Of a stretch of 64,000 bases of DNA, positions 38,019-49,508 are shown piece by piece. The translations under genes and the position numbers were made by a program. The stretch spans positions 2,356,001 to 2,420,000 of the forward strand of contig NZ_CP007151.1 of the NCBI RefSeq assembly GCF_000830985.1, written 5' to 3'. The number at the start of each line of letters is the position of its first letter. Within the stretch, counting starts at the first letter, position 1. This DNA comes from Marinobacter similis (GTDB lineage: Bacteria > Pseudomonadota > Gammaproteobacteria > Pseudomonadales > Oleiphilaceae). Below the pieces are notes generated by a model. It ran no database searches and had not been told where the DNA came from. It worked only from the letters and a program-made list of their open reading frames with translations.

Positions 38019-40463
38019 TTAACCGCCGATGCGCCCGGTGGTCAGGTCAACCGCGGCGGGTGTCAGCTCCGTCAGCGGTTGCGGCCGGGCTAACCGGAAG
38101 CCCTGGCCGTAATGAATCCCCAGGGTTCGAACCTTCCTGAGCGTGTCGTCGTTTTCGATAAACGTCGCTACCGTCTGTTTGCCCGCCACCTCGGCAATTC
38201 TGTGCAGGGCTTCCGCCATGACCTGCTGCACCGGATCCTCGTCCAGATTTTCCATGATCCGACGATCCAGCTTGATGATGTCGACCGGCAGGTTGGCCGC
38301 CAGGCTGTAGCTTTCCACCGATGCGCCGGCTCCGTCCAGCGCCACCCGGCAGCCGAGCCGGTGCAGGGCATCGCACAATACCGTTACCTCTTCAGGGTAC
38401 TGGGTGGCGTGGGCTTCGCGGATTTCCAGGCAGAAACAGTGCGCCGGGAACGGCGATTGCCGCAGCTGTGTTTCCATGAAGTCGGGAAAAGTGTCGTCCA
38501 GCACGCTGGTCAGTGACAGGTTAAAGCCACAGTATTTAATTCGTGGTTCCAGCAACGGCTGGCTGCTGAGCCAGGCCAGGGTCTCACTGATGACCCGACG
38601 GTCCAGTCGTTTGGCCAGGTCGAAGCGCTCGGCAATGGGCAGGAACTGCTCTGGCTGCAGGGGCTCCGGGTCTTCATCGTCGCCGGGTATCCGGCACAGG
38701 ATCTCGATGTGATCGCCCCAGGTGACGCTGGTCACCGGACGGAGCGCCTGGTACACCAGGGTCAGGTTGTTGTCTTCCAGCGCCCGGCGAATCAAATCCA
38801 GCTGTTGATTCGCTGTGGTGTCGTCGGCCTGGCAGGACAATGCCCGGGCCGTGTGCACCCGGTTGCGCCCCGACGTTTTGGCGGTGTGGCACAGGTTGGC
38901 GGCCTGGTTAAGGAGTTGCTCGGGATCACTGGGAACATCGGTCTCCATCACCAGCAAGCCGCCGGAGGCCGTGGTTTGCAGGGTCTGGCCCTGCCATTCG
39001 AAGACAAATTCACCAATCAGCCTGAGGATATCCTCGGCAATCTTTCGGGCCCGGGGTTCCGGGCAGTTTTCGATCAGCAGGGCAAAGGTGTCGCCGGACA
39101 GTCGGGCCAGGGCATCCCGTTGCCGCACCCGGATGCCGAGGGTGCCCGCCAACTCCCGCAGGTAGCGATCACAGGTACCGCTGCCGGCCCGGTCATTGAA
39201 GTCGTCAAAGCCATCGAGGTCGAGATAGAGCAGGCTGTCGCAGGAGTCGCGGTGGGTTTTCTGTTCCAGTGTGCGTAGCACCCGGGCGGTGAAGGCGCGC
39301 CGGTTCATCAGCCCGGTAACCGGGTCATGGCGGATACGGTAGTCACTGCTGGCGCTGTGCTGGATGCGTTGGCTGATGTCCTTGGCCACCTGTACCGCGC
39401 CGGTCACTTCGCCCTGGTTGTTGGTCAATCGTTGATAGTGAAATTCGTAAACCGGCAGCTCCCGGTTTTGCTGGGCCAGGGGCATCTCCACGACGAAGGT
39501 GTCCCGGTCGAAGGCTCGCTGCCACAACCGTTCAATGAGCCGGCGTTCGTTGGGGTGCTCGGCCAGTAGTTGCCTGAGGTTGTCACCGGCGCTTGGGGAC
39601 ACGCCGAAGACGCTGGCAAACTGAAGTTGGAACGGGGCATTGCAATGCAGCAGGTTGAGCTCCCGGTCTACCGCCGCTACCAGGTCCGGGGTGGCCAGTG
39701 TGGTGGCTTCGAGGATCTGTTCGGCGTGCTGGCGGGCCTGATTCTGTTCCATTTCCCGGGTCAGATCCACCAGGCTGCCGCCTACCCGCCGGACTTGCTG
39801 GCCGTCTTTCAGGGCTCGGCCATAGAGACGCACCCGGCGGGACCGCTGGCGGGCTGTGAGCAGAGTCAGCTCCAGGGTGAACGGTTTACCGGTCCGGAGG
39901 CAACGGCGATACAGGGCCCGAATACGGCTCTGGCCAGTCTGGCAGTAAAATAGTGCCTGCTCCGGGGTGATGTCTGAATCAGGCCGTAGTTCTAACAGCC
40001 GGAACACGCCCTCGGTCCAGGTCATCTCGTTACTGCGGGCGTCCAGTTGCCAGAGCCCGAAGGCGGCGTTGCACTCGGCCTGCTTCAGCAGGCGCGGATC
40101 CATGTGACGGCTGTCCTGCTGATGAATGCTGGCGTTGGCGGCAGTATCCGAATCCCGCACGTCGAGGCGCAGGCTGAGGCAGGCGGTATAGAAAAAACCA
40201 TCCTTGTGTCGGCAAGTCACCATCACCGTTTGTCCCCGCTCAAGCTGGTGGCGGTTAGCGGGTGCAAAGGGATCGTCCTGGCGGGAGGCGAGCATCTGGT
40301 TGGCCGGGCAGCCTTCGAGTTCGCCGGCATCGTAGCCCAATACGGATTCGGCGTGACGGTCTGCGAACAGGACCTTGCCCTCGTCATCAATGCGCACCAG
40401 GGTGCTGCGTTCGGAACCGCTGGGCTGATCGGAACGGTAGCGACGAATAACGAACTCTTTCAC
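38019..40463 (-). CDS. PAS-GGDEF-EAL protein with both catalytic motifs degenerate
   Basis: 814 residues, intact frame. N-terminal PAS domain (about 15-110: [20 protein letters not shown]), two further PAS-like segments (to about 380), a GGDEF-type domain (about 395-550) and an EAL-type domain (about 560-805). The cyclase signature is SGDTF. The EAL motif is EILCRI, and DDFGTG is replaced by DGAGAS, removing a metal-binding Asp. A c-di-GMP receptor or scaffold role, as in FimX of P. aeruginosa (also PAS, degenerate GGDEF and EAL), is more likely than catalysis. Start GTG 40463 has GAGG upstream. It is divergent from cyaA. Confidence 0.85.
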   Translation of the reverse strand: MKEFVIRRYRSDQPSGSERSTLVRIDDEGKVLFADRHAESVLGYDAGELEGCPANQMLASRQDDPFAPANRHQLERGQTVMVTCRHKDGFFYTACLSLRLDVRDSDTAANASIHQQDSRHMDPRLLKQAECNAAFGLWQLDARSNEMTWTEGVFRLLELRPDSDITPEQALFYCQTGQSRIRALYRRCLRTGKPFTLELTLLTARQRSRRVRLYGRALKDGQQVRRVGGSLVDLTREMEQNQARQHAEQILEATTLATPDLVAAVDRELNLLHCNAPFQLQFASVFGVSPSAGDNLRQLLAEHPNERRLIERLWQRAFDRDTFVVEMPLAQQNRELPVYEFHYQRLTNNQGEVTGAVQVAKDISQRIQHSASSDYRIRHDPVTGLMNRRAFTARVLRTLEQKTHRDSCDSLLYLDLDGFDDFNDRAGSGTCDRYLRELAGTLGIRVRQRDALARLSGDTFALLIENCPEPRARKIAEDILRLIGEFVFEWQGQTLQTTASGGLLVMETDVPSDPEQLLNQAANLCHTAKTSGRNRVHTARALSCQADDTTANQQLDLIRRALEDNNLTLVYQALRPVTSVTWGDHIEILCRIPGDDEDPEPLQPEQFLPIAERFDLAKRLDRRVISETLAWLSSQPLLEPRIKYCGFNLSLTSVLDDTFPDFMETQLRQSPFPAHCFCLEIREAHATQYPEEVTVLCDALHRLGCRVALDGAGASVESYSLAANLPVDIIKLDRRIMENLDEDPVQQVMAEALHRIAEVAGKQTVATFIENDDTLRKVRTLGIHYGQGFRLARPQPLTELTPAAVDLTTGRIGG

Positions 40464-40609
40464 GACGGGTGGGCCTCGGTCTTCTTTTTCTTCGAGTCGG
40501 CGCGGTGCCCGCAACCTGCCGGCATCGCTTTTATTTTTTTGTCGGTTTTGCCACGATGCTCCATCATACTGATACTGACTTCGAAAAGAACCTCTCCCCG
40601 GGAGCTACC

Positions 40610-43478
40610 TTGACCGCCCATGTTGCCCCGATCGCCCTGAACTTCGACGAGGGTATTGATCGCAAAACCCTGCGTCGTTTGCGGGACCGGTTTCTTGCGG
40701 TCAATCAGCAGCGCTGGCAACGGGCCCACTCGGCGCTGACCTATCGCCAGCAGATGGTGCTGGAAATCTTGCCGCTGGTGTTTCACACCAATCATCCGGC
40801 CTTGCCCGGTTATCAGGACGCCGATTGCCCTTATGGCCTGAGCCACTATCAACCTTCACCCGCGACACTGGGCGCTGCCCGTCGTCTGGCGCGCACCTTT
40901 AGTGTGCGGGACGAGGGCAAGCGCCAAGCGGACCTGGACGCCCTGTTCCTGATGGGCAGCCCCGGTACCCTTGGTCATTCTGTAGCCAGCGATCTGGATT
41001 TGTGGTTGTGCCATCGCAGCGATTTGTCGGAGCGGGGCATCCGCTGTCTCGAGCGCAAAGCGGACCGGCTGTCCGACTGGGCTGCTTCACTCGGGGTTGA
41101 GCTGCACGTCTTCGTATTCTGTGCCGACGATTGGCGGGCCGGGCGTCAGCGAGCCGAGGTAACCGGCGAGAATTGCGGCAGTGCCCAGCATTACCTGCTG
41201 CTGGATGAGTTCTACCGCACCAGCATTCATCTGGGTGGCCGTTACCCGATGTGGTGGCTGGTGCCGGCCGATCAGGAAGACCGCTATGACGAGTGCATGC
41301 GCCAGCTGGTGGACTGCCGGTTCATTCGGGGCGATGAATTCATCGATTTTGGTCCGGTGTCGGCGATTCCCGAGGAGGAGTTTCTGGGGGCCGGGGTCTG
41401 GCAGCTGTACAAGGGCATTGATGCACCCTGGAAATCGATTCTCAAGTTATTGCTGATCGAATGCTACGCTCAGACCTCCGACCAACCCCTGCTGTCGAGC
41501 GTATTCAAACGCGCGGTGTACCTGGGGAAGACCGATGCCGACGGCCTGGATCCCTACGTTTTACTGTACAACCGGCTGGAGGCCTGGCTGTCCGCGCCTG
41601 AGGCCAGCGCCAGGCTTGATCTGGTGCGGCGGAGTCTGTACCTGAAAGCCGGGTTGCCGCTGACCCGCGCCGACCAGGCGCCAGAACACTGGCGTGCGCG
41701 CCTGCTGGCGCAATTAGTCGAGCGCTGGCAATGGCCAGGTCGGTGCTGATCGAACTGGATAACCGACAGCGCTGGCGGGCGGAAGATGTCACCCGGTTGC
41801 GCCGGGTGATTGTCGCGGAGCTTACTCACAGCTACCGGCTGTTATCGAAAATGGCCCGGGAGCACGGAACCCGCGCCGCCATCAGTGCCAACGACATCAA
41901 CCTACTGGGGCGAAAGCTTTACGCGGCGTTCCAGCGCAAAGCCGGTAAGGTTGAGCAGATCAATCCGGGCCTGGCGCCAACCCTGGTGGAGGAGAACCTG
42001 GCGTTCCACCACCAATCGGAGCAGGGTGGTGATGGCAATGGCTGGCTCCTGTACCGGGATCTGGAAGACCCGGCTGACGCCTTCTGGCAGCCGGTGATTC
42101 GCCGGTCCGGCAACCTCACCGATTTGATGCTGTGGTGTTACTGCAATGGCCTGCTGTCCCGTGCCACCCGCTTGAATGTGCGTGCCGGCCACAGTGTGGC
42201 GTCGGTCAGCGAATTGCAGGAAATGCTCGATGCCCTGGCCAGTTTCCTGCCGTTCCCCGTTGAGCCAGCCAACCGGGAAGCCCTGTCTCGTGGGGTGCAC
42301 CCGTTACGCCATTTGCTGCTGGTGAATGTTGCCGTTGATCCCCAAGCCCATCTGACCGAAAAAGGCCTGCACAAGCTTAGCGCCCGGCACGACTCCCTGG
42401 GCTTCAGCGGTGGCCGGGAGAACCTGGTGGTGACCATTGATCAGCCACGTTCAACAGCTGGCATGAGGTGAGCCTTCAGCACTATGCGGCCGGCGATACC
42501 CTGATCCAATGCCTGAAAAATGTGTTGGCGTCGGTGGCCGGAAATCCGGCCGATCTGCCCGGCATTCAGGTTCACAGCCATAATCGCGGCCATGGTGCCG
42601 CCGTCGCCCGGCGGGTGCAGGAGCTGTTCGGGGATGTCTTGCGAGCGTTTTTTGCCGGCGGTGTCGGGCCGCATCCATTGCGTTACGTCATCGAAATGGA
42701 CCGGCGCTATTTTCTGCTCCAGTTCAGCGGCCAGGAGCCAGGTTTTGTTGCCCTCGACAGTTTTGCGAGTCTGATGGCACACCTGGCACTTCCCCAGGAG
42801 CATTATCTGCCGGTGGTGTTTGACCGCTGCGCGGTCACTGACGAGCCTGCGCTTCGGGCGGTCTGCCAGGCCAGCGAGCCGGACAGTATCCAGGTGTTCT
42901 ACCACCTTCGGAGCGACCAGGCGCGTCTTTGGGTGGTGGATGAGATGGGGTCAGTAACCCGCTGGCAACAGCCTGTCAGCAATCGCCGCTATCTGCTTAC
43001 GCCATTGCTGCGATTCCTGGAAAACCTGCTGGAACGCAGGCTCCTGCGCCAGGGCGATATGCCCATGGCGGGTGCCGGTATCCAATGCCTGGAAGTGGTG
43101 CAGCGGGCGGGGAATTGGCAAGCGGAACTGCGGCCGGAGCACGATGCCGGCTCGACCCTGCCAGGTTTGGAAGTGCAGGCGGTTGGGGTGCAGGAAGGTG
43201 GAGGCCGGGTCCGCTTTGACCTGTTTTGTGGTGAACATGAATTCACTGTGCAGGAATACGGCGACCAGCTGATTCCGGCAGTGGCCCACTACATCCGGTC
43301 CCTGCGCCAGAATCAGGAGAAGAACCAGGAGAACTACCCGGTGTATCTCACCGATCTGCACCTGCCCAACGATCTTGATCCCCAGGTCTACCAGCGAGAT
43401 ATACAGACCAGTCAGTACCTCTACTATCGATCGATGCTGGAGCAATCCCTGAACCGGGCAATGGACAGCGGGGGTTAG
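40610..43478 (+). CDS. cyaA: Class I adenylate cyclase, two apparent frameshifts
   Basis: About 956 residues; makes cAMP for CRP/Vfr-type regulators. The N-terminal half holds the catalytic nucleotidyltransferase: LMGSPGTLGHSVASDLDLWL with the GS...D-x-D pattern, then WLVPADQEDRYD, PWKSILKLLLIECYA and LDPYVLLYNR. Frame changes near 41740 (LVERWQW|...RSVLIELDNRQRW) and near 42457 (TIDQ|ATFNSWHEVSLQHYA). The regulatory C-terminal half ends at 43478. Start: TTG 40610 has GGGAG 6 bases upstream and gives a Pseudomonas-like N terminus (DEGIDRKTLRRLRDRF soon after). ATG 40556 lacks a ribosome site. Confidence 0.92.
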
Positions 43479-43543
43479 TGTTCTCGCCGCACGGGCCGGG
43501 TCTCAGGTATACTTCCGCCAATATAAACACAGGGGTAGCAAGC

Positions 43544-43720
43544 ATGCGCGCGGTACACATTCTGGTCACCGGTCTGATTCTGCTGACGGCACTGGCCGGC
43601 TGCGGTCAGAAGGGCCCGCTTTACCGGGAGGCTCCGGGTGAGTCGACAGCGGAAGCGAGCACGGCTCCGGCCGAAACCGGCAGCCGGGACGTCCGCGATG
43701 ATGAGGATGCCAGCGACTGA
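43544..43720 (+). CDS. lptM: LptM/YifL-type small lipoprotein
   Basis: 58-residue lipoprotein precursor. Signal peptide VTGLILLTALAGCGQKGPLY contains the lipobox LAGC; the mature N terminus CGQKGPLY is the diagnostic sequence of LptM (YifL), which stabilises the LptD/LptE lipopolysaccharide translocon. The rest is acidic and low-complexity. It sits 40 bases before lysA and after cyaA. In E. coli the same gene lies between cyaA and dapF. Confidence 0.88.
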   Translation: MRAVHILVTGLILLTALAGCGQKGPLYREAPGESTAEASTAPAETGSRDVRDDEDASD

Positions 43721-43760
43721 CCCACCGCTCGTGGGCCCCGTTTAACGAATCAGGACAATC

Positions 43761-45010
43761 ATGGATCACTTCAATTACCGCAACGGCGAACTTTTCGCCG
43801 AGGACGTGCCGGTCGCAACCATTGCCGAGCGCTTTGGAACCCCGGCCTACGTGTATTCCCGGGCGACCCTTGAGCGCCATTATCGGGCCTATGACGAAGC
43901 CCTTGAAGGCCGGCCGCACCTGGTGTGCTACGCGGTGAAAGCCAACAGCAACCTGGCGGTGCTGAACGTGTTGGCGCGTCTGGGCGCGGGCTTCGACATC
44001 GTGTCTGCCGGTGAGCTGGAGCGGGTGCTTCGGGCCGGTGGTGACGCCGGCAAAGTGGTGTTCTCCGGGGTTGGTAAGCAGGAGTGGGAAATGAAGCGCG
44101 CGCTCGAGGTTGGCGTGCGGTGTTTCAACGTGGAGTCAGACACTGAACTGGACCGCCTGAATGCCGTGGCCGGTGAGCTGGGCGTCAAGGCTCCGATATC
44201 CCTGCGGGTGAATCCGGATGTCGACGCCGGTACCCACCCCTATATCTCCACCGGTCTGAAAGAGAACAAGTTCGGCATCGACATTGCCGAGGCGCCCGCG
44301 GTCTATGCTCGGGCTGCAACTTTGCCCAATCTCGACATCAAGGGCGTGGATTGCCACATTGGCTCCCAGCTGACCTCGGTCTCGCCGTTTCTGGACGCCC
44401 TCGACCGGGTGCTGGCGCTGATCGATACCCTGGCCGAGCAAGGTATTACCGTGCACCACCTGGACATCGGCGGGGGGTTGGGTGTGACCTATAACCAGGA
44501 GCAACCACCACAGCCATCAGACTATGTGACGGCGCTGGCAGCCCGGCTGGGCGACCGCGAGCTGGAGCTGGTGATGGAGCCCGGGCGTCAATCGCCGCCA
44601 ATGCCGGCATCCTGCTGACGCGGGTGGAATTCCTGAAGTGCACCGAGCACCGCAATTTCGGCATCATTGATGCTGCCATGAACGATCTGATTCGACCGGC
44701 TCTGTACGATGCCTGGCAGGCAATCGTGCCGGTAAAGCCTCACTCCGAGGGTGACGAGAAGCTCTGGGATCTGGTCGGCCCGGTGTGCGAGACCGGTGAC
44801 TTCCTGGGCAAGGACCGATCGCTTCGGCTTCAGGCTGGTGACCTGCTGGCGGTTCGTTCCGCCGGGGCCTACGGTTTCGTGATGAGCTCCAATTACAACA
44901 GCCGCAACCGGCCACCCGAGCTGATGGTTGATGGCGATCAGGTGCACGTGGTTCGTCGCCGTGAAACGCTGGAAGACCAGCTTGCGCCAGAAAGCTGTTT
45001 GCCGGAATGA
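43761..45010 (+). CDS. lysA: Diaminopimelate decarboxylase, one apparent frameshift
   Basis: About 416 residues. PLP enzyme that makes lysine from meso-diaminopimelate. Seen: [32 protein letters not shown] with the PLP Lys, [60 protein letters not shown] and [11 protein letters not shown]. The frame changes near 44587 ([19 protein letters not shown]) and continues to [34 protein letters not shown]. The stop overlaps a downstream ATG (ATGA). It is followed by dapF, giving a compact lysine/peptidoglycan precursor pair. Confidence 0.95.
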
Positions 45011-45024
45011 GCGGAGAGACAGAG

Positions 45025-45834
45025 ATGAGTCAGCAGCGACGAGGCCAGGGCGCGTCCTTGCGATTTACCAAGATGCACGGTCTGGGCAACGACTTCATGG
45101 TGGTTGATGCCATCAGTCAGCCGTTTCGGCTGCGCCCGGAGGTGATCCGGGACTTGGCCGATCGCAATTTCGGCATCGGTTTCGATCAGTTGCTGGTGGT
45201 GGAGCCTCCGGGATTGCCGGATGTGGATTTCCGCTACCGGATCTTCAACGCCGACGGTTCCGAAGTGGAGCAGTGTGGAAACGGTGCCCGTTGTTTTGCC
45301 CGATTCGTCCGTGACCAGCGCTTGACCAACAAGCGGGTGATCCGGGTTCAGACCGCCAAGGGTGTGATTGAACTGCGGGTGGGCAAGGATGGCCTGGTGA
45401 TGGTGAACATGGGTGTGCCGGAACTCAATCCGCCGGCTATTCCGTTTGCCGCTGATCGCCGCAAGGACGTGTACACCGTGGAAGTGGACGGCACCAGCGT
45501 GGAATTGAGTGCGGTCTCCATGGGTAATCCCCATGGCGTTCTTGTGGTCGATGATGTCGATGCCGCACCGGTGGAAACACTGGGACCACGGTTGGAAACT
45601 CATCCCCGCTTTCCGGCCCGGGCCAACATCGGTTTTTTGCAGATCATAGATCGCAGCCATGCCCGTCTACGGGTGTTTGAACGCGGTTCAGGGGAAACCC
45701 TGGCCTGCGGCAGTGGTGCCTGTGCCGCCGTCGTGGCTGGCTGCCTGCGTGGTCTGCTGGACCATCGGGTCGAGGTAGAACTGCGTGGTGGCCGCCTGGT
45801 GATCGAATGGCAGGGTGAGGGGGCCCTGTTATGA
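45025..45834 (+). CDS. dapF: Diaminopimelate epimerase
   Basis: 269 residues. Cofactor-independent epimerase converting LL- to meso-diaminopimelate by a two-base mechanism. The catalytic thiols are C84 (QCGNGARCF) and C228 ([11 protein letters not shown]), both in their conserved loops. [17 protein letters not shown] opens the protein. ATG 45025 with GGAG 8 bases upstream was preferred over ATG 45007, which overlaps the lysA stop and would add six residues absent from the family. It is followed by a 120-base spacer, then the DUF484 gene. Confidence 0.95.
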   Translation: MSQQRRGQGASLRFTKMHGLGNDFMVVDAISQPFRLRPEVIRDLADRNFGIGFDQLLVVEPPGLPDVDFRYRIFNADGSEVEQCGNGARCFARFVRDQRLTNKRVIRVQTAKGVIELRVGKDGLVMVNMGVPELNPPAIPFAADRRKDVYTVEVDGTSVELSAVSMGNPHGVLVVDDVDAAPVETLGPRLETHPRFPARANIGFLQIIDRSHARLRVFERGSGETLACGSGACAAVVAGCLRGLLDHRVEVELRGGRLVIEWQGEGALL

Positions 45835-45957
45835 TGGAAGGCCCCGCAACGAGCGTATTCGAGGGTCAACTGCGGCTGCCAGGCGACCATCAGGGGCGTC
45901 GCCGGAGAAATGGCCGATCTTCCCGATAATAATAGTCCGGACAGTCAGGAGAGCGTG

Positions 45958-46704
45958 ATGACAGAACAAACGGCCCACCAGAAGGCCGAAGAGCTCACCC
46001 GGGAGCAGGTAGCGAATTACCTGCGTCAGAATCCGGAGTTTTTTGTGGATCAGGATGAGCTACTGCGCAGCCTGACCCTTCCCCATGACAGCGGTCGAGC
46101 CATCTCACTGGTGGAACGGCAGGTGCACCTGTTCCGGGAACAGCGCGATACGCTGCGCCGTGAACTGGTCGAATTGGTGTCGATTGCCCGCCAGAATGAC
46201 CGCTTGTTCGAGAAGAGCAAGCGCCTGCTGATGCAGGTGATTGAAGCCCGCACCCTGAACGACATGGCCTCGGCCATTGATGACAGCATCCGCGGAGATT
46301 TTGGCCTCGACGCGGCGTCTGTCCTGCTGTTCACCGACGCCGACGTAGCCGGCGCGTCCCAGGGTGCATTGCACGTGGTCCGTCCGGTTGAAGCCCATGA
46401 ACGCCTTGGCTCCCTGCTCGAAGGTGATCGAGCGGTTTGTGGCCAGTTCCGGGAGAGTGAGCGCGCCTTCCTGTTTCCGGACCGGGAAGAGCCTATTGCT
46501 TCGGTGGCGCTGGTACCTCTGCGCAGCGATGAGCTGGTTGGGGTATTTGCCGTGGGTAGCTGCCAGCCCGGCTATTTCGACCAGAGCATGGGTTCGCTGT
46601 TTCTGAGCTACATCAGCGATACGCTGAGCCGCCTGCTGCCTCCAATGGTGCAGCGCCACACCGCTGCGGCCCCGGTCACCGAGATCGCAACGGAGACGCG
46701 CTGA
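45958..46704 (+). CDS. DUF484 family protein
   Basis: 248 residues. N-terminal helices and coiled coil: VANYLRQNPEFFVDQDELLR, then SLVERQVHLFREQRDTLRRE. A GAF-like domain follows from about 100 (FLFPDREEPIASVALVPLRS). This is the standard DUF484 layout, always next to xerC in gammaproteobacteria; the molecular role is unknown. ATG 45958 has AGGAG 6 bases upstream; an in-frame ATG at 45910 has GGAG too close. The stop is one base before the xerC GTG, so the two are likely coupled. Confidence 0.88.
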   Translation: MTEQTAHQKAEELTREQVANYLRQNPEFFVDQDELLRSLTLPHDSGRAISLVERQVHLFREQRDTLRRELVELVSIARQNDRLFEKSKRLLMQVIEARTLNDMASAIDDSIRGDFGLDAASVLLFTDADVAGASQGALHVVRPVEAHERLGSLLEGDRAVCGQFRESERAFLFPDREEPIASVALVPLRSDELVGVFAVGSCQPGYFDQSMGSLFLSYISDTLSRLLPPMVQRHTAAAPVTEIATETR

Positions 46705-46705
46705 A

Positions 46706-47674
46706 GTGGCCGAGGCACAGGGTGTTACCGAGCTGCCGGACAGCCTGCTAGCGCCCGTGACGAATTTCATTGGTCATCTTGCCTCGGAAAAACGTCATTC
46801 CCCCCGAACCTGTGACAATTACCAGCGCGACCTGCTGCGGCTGGCTCACTGGCTCAACGCCGGTCAGCAACACCAGTGGCGAGATGTTTCCACTCACGAC
46901 GTGCGTCGGTATGTGGCCACGCTCAGCCGAGACGGGCTGGGCGGTCGCAGTATTGCCCGCCACCTGTCCGCCATTCGCCGCCTTTTTCAGTACCTGTTGC
47001 GGGAACGTCTGGCCACCGACAATCCTGCCCTCGATATTCGCGCGCCCAAGAGCCCTCGGCGTTTGCCCAAAGTGGCGGACGTAGATCAGCTCAATCACCT
47101 GCTGGATGCCGATGCCGACGACCCGCTGGAAATCCGGGATCTGTGCATGTTCGAGCTGATGTATTCCTCGGGCTTGCGTTTGGCGGAACTGGTGGGGCTG
47201 AACCTGACGTCAGTGGACCTGTCCGGTGGTGAAGTCCGGGTACTGGGCAAGGGCGACAAGGAAAGGATAGTGCCAGTTGGCCGCAAGGCCCGTGCCGCCA
47301 TCGAGACCTGGTTGCCGCTGAGGGCGGGCCTGGCTGCCGAATCCGAGCCGGCGCTGTTTGTCAGTCAGCGCGGCCACCGGCTCAGTCATCGCAGCGTCCA
47401 GGCCCGACTGAATCGCTGGGGCCTGGCCAAGGGTGCGGACCAAAAACTGCACCCGCACCTGCTGCGTCACTCCTTCGCCAGCCACATGCTGGAATCCAGC
47501 GGCGACCTGCGCGCGGTACAGGAGTTGCTCGGTCATGCCGACATTGCCACGACGCAGGTCTATACTCACCTTGATTTTCAACATCTGGCCCGGGTTTATG
47601 ACCGGAGTCATCCCCGAGCGCACCGTCGAGGGTCTGCGGGCGAGCGCCGTGAGGATGGTCAGGCTGATGACTAG
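46706..47674 (+). CDS. xerC: Site-specific tyrosine recombinase XerC
   Basis: 322 residues. Works with XerD at dif to resolve chromosome dimers. The SAM-like N-terminal domain (about 17-105) is followed by the catalytic domain with R158 (SSGLRLAEL), K182 (LGKGDKERIVPVG), H251-x-x-R254 (HPHLLRHSFASHML), H277 (LGHADIATTQ) and nucleophile Y286 (QVYTHLD). It starts with GTG one base after the DUF484 stop. The end HPRAHRRG... is a few residues longer than usual. Neighbourhood dapF-DUF484-xerC is conserved in Pseudomonas, so this is the housekeeping recombinase and not a mobile-element integrase. Confidence 0.95.
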   Translation: MAEAQGVTELPDSLLAPVTNFIGHLASEKRHSPRTCDNYQRDLLRLAHWLNAGQQHQWRDVSTHDVRRYVATLSRDGLGGRSIARHLSAIRRLFQYLLRERLATDNPALDIRAPKSPRRLPKVADVDQLNHLLDADADDPLEIRDLCMFELMYSSGLRLAELVGLNLTSVDLSGGEVRVLGKGDKERIVPVGRKARAAIETWLPLRAGLAAESEPALFVSQRGHRLSHRSVQARLNRWGLAKGADQKLHPHLLRHSFASHMLESSGDLRAVQELLGHADIATTQVYTHLDFQHLARVYDRSHPRAHRRGSAGERREDGQADD

Positions 47675-47734
47675 CTGACGATAGGGAAATACTGCAAGAT
47701 CATGAGATTAGGGAAAGCATTACAGGAGCGTTTC

Positions 47735-49182
47735 ATGGCATCGGATCAGTCCTGGAAGGAGAAATACCTGCAGGCGCTGGAGTCTTCAGATAGCCGCGAA
47801 GAGCAGTGGCAAACCGAGCGCAATACCCTTGAGCGGATGCTGGTGCGAACCAGTCTTGCTTCCGAGGGTCAGTCCCGGGAGCTGGATCGTCTGTTGGCGC
47901 GGGTACGCAAGGATCTTCGCAAGAAAACGGTGGATGTTGAGGCCTGGCGCGAGCTGCAGGAGCAGATCGATCGGCAGGTTGCGTTGCTGGATGAGCGCGC
48001 AGAGGAGGCAAAGGCGCAAGCATCGTCGGCGCCGACACCGGGTTCCGTCAATGGCAATGCCGGGGACGCGCCAGCGGCGGGTCTTGTTCCCGGCAATGAC
48101 CGGGATCTGGCTGATAATTCTGAACGCCTGAGAATTGCCCAGCGGGTCGGAGAATTGCTGGGTCAGCTGCTGGATCAGGTGACTCTGGACTCGGTTGCCG
48201 AGGCCCGTGCCCGGGAGTTGCAGCGGGCTCTGCTGTCCAGCAACGACTGGAATGAGCTTCGGGAAGGCCTGAACCACGTGGCCGAGCTGGTGATTACGGC
48301 GGTTAATCGAAGCCGTGGCGAATTCGAAGCCTTCCTGAAACGCCTCGATGAACGGCTGGCGCTGTTGCACGAGCATTTTGACGAGCAGTCGACGGCTCAG
48401 ATGGATCGCCTATCGGCGTCCGAGACCCTGGACCAGGAAATTCGCGAGGGCATGGCCCGTATCGGCGCTGATGTTCGCGATAGCGAAGATCTGAACCAGC
48501 TGAAGGCCTCTGTGAGCCAGCACCTGTCGTCCATTGGCGATGCGGTCGGTCGGTTCCGGGACAAGGAAACCGATCGCGAGAAAGTCATGTCGGATCAGTT
48601 GCGGGCGATGCAGGAAAAAATCGCCGTGATGGAGGCCCATTCCGAGCAGCTGCAATCCGAGGTTCGGCGCGAACGCGAGCGGGCCATGACCGATCTTCTG
48701 ACCCAGCTGCCAAACCGGGAAGCCTGGCAGGAGCGACTGTCGTTTGAGTTCAACCGCTGGCAACGGTACCGGAGCGAGCTGACCATCGGCTTGTTAGACA
48801 TTGACCTGTTCAAACGTATCAATGATGGCTATGGCCACAAGCTGGTGACCGGGTCTTGCAGTTGATTTCCCGGGAACTGAAAGCCGGCTTGCGCACCACC
48901 GACTATGTCGCCCGATATGGCGGCGAGGAGTTCGTACTCTTGTTCCCGGAGACGGGACCGGATGCGGCTCTGGTGGCGATGGAAAAGTTACGGCAGCGGA
49001 TCAGCAAGTTGCCGTTTCACTTCAGCGGCGAGCCGGTAACGGTGACTTTCTCGGCGGGTTTGGCAGCGTTCAAGCGGGGTGACTCGGAAGAGGCGGTATT
49101 TGAACGCGCCGACCGGGCCCTCTATCTGGCCAAGGACGCCGGTCGGAATTGCATCAATATCGAAGGCGAAGACGCCGGTTAG
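47735..49182 (+). CDS. Diguanylate cyclase with long coiled-coil N terminus, one apparent frameshift
   Basis: About 482 residues. Residues 1-310 are helical and charged with heptad-like segments and no membrane helix, so the protein is cytoplasmic. A GGDEF domain follows from about 320: DLLTQLPNREAWQERL, LLDIDLFKRINDGYGH, then after a frame change near 48845 AGDRVLQLISRELK, YVARYGGEEFVLLFPET and GLAAFKRGDS. The signature is GGEEF, intact, so it should make c-di-GMP. RxxD-type I-site is not obvious. ATG 47735 with AGGAG 7 bases upstream is preferred over ATG 47702. It may be regulated through its N-terminal coiled-coil partner interactions. Confidence 0.88.
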
Positions 49183-49412
49183 TGGCGCATGCGGGCATCC
49201 AGTTCGTCGATCACTTCGGCCCAGTCGCTGTCCTCTTCCAGCCCTTCTTCCAGAAAGTGTGACTGGCTTTCAGACCAGAAGGGCGCATCCTGAAGCGCAA
49301 TCTCCCCGGGCAGCGGCGAGTACTTGGTCACGAAGTCCTCAATGCTCTTTTCATCAGCCGCCAGGCCGAGTTGTTCGAAAAGGGTACTGAGCGTGTGCTT
49401 GCTGGTGTCCAT
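49179..49412 (-). CDS. DUF2789 family protein
   Basis: 77-residue small acidic protein, standard for DUF2789: HTLSTLFEQLGLAADEKSIE, LPGEIALQDAPFWSESQ and FLEEGLEEDSDWAEVIDELD. Function unknown; no motif suggests catalysis. ATG 49412 has AGGAG about 10 bases upstream; an open frame to 49454 lacks support. The stop overlaps the stop of the convergent diguanylate cyclase gene by four bases. It is divergent from the sensor kinase gene. Confidence 0.85.
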   Translation of the reverse strand: MDTSKHTLSTLFEQLGLAADEKSIEDFVTKYSPLPGEIALQDAPFWSESQSHFLEEGLEEDSDWAEVIDELDARMRH

Positions 49413-49508
49413 GGGTTGGTTTCTCCTGATCGGCGTTTGCCAGAATGAAATCACAGTCGTTTGCAGGTATTGTTCCCTGAAATGTAGCGGAACCCCTAAG
49501 GATATCCA

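Noticed and set aside
45831..45929. 32-codon ORF starting in the dapF stop codon
   Set aside because: Arg-rich, no ribosome site of its own and no recognisable pattern; treated as spacer before the DUF484 gene.
46706..47674. Integrase of a mobile element
   Set aside because: It is the housekeeping xerC, in its conserved place after dapF and DUF484, with no attachment site, repeat or tRNA nearby.
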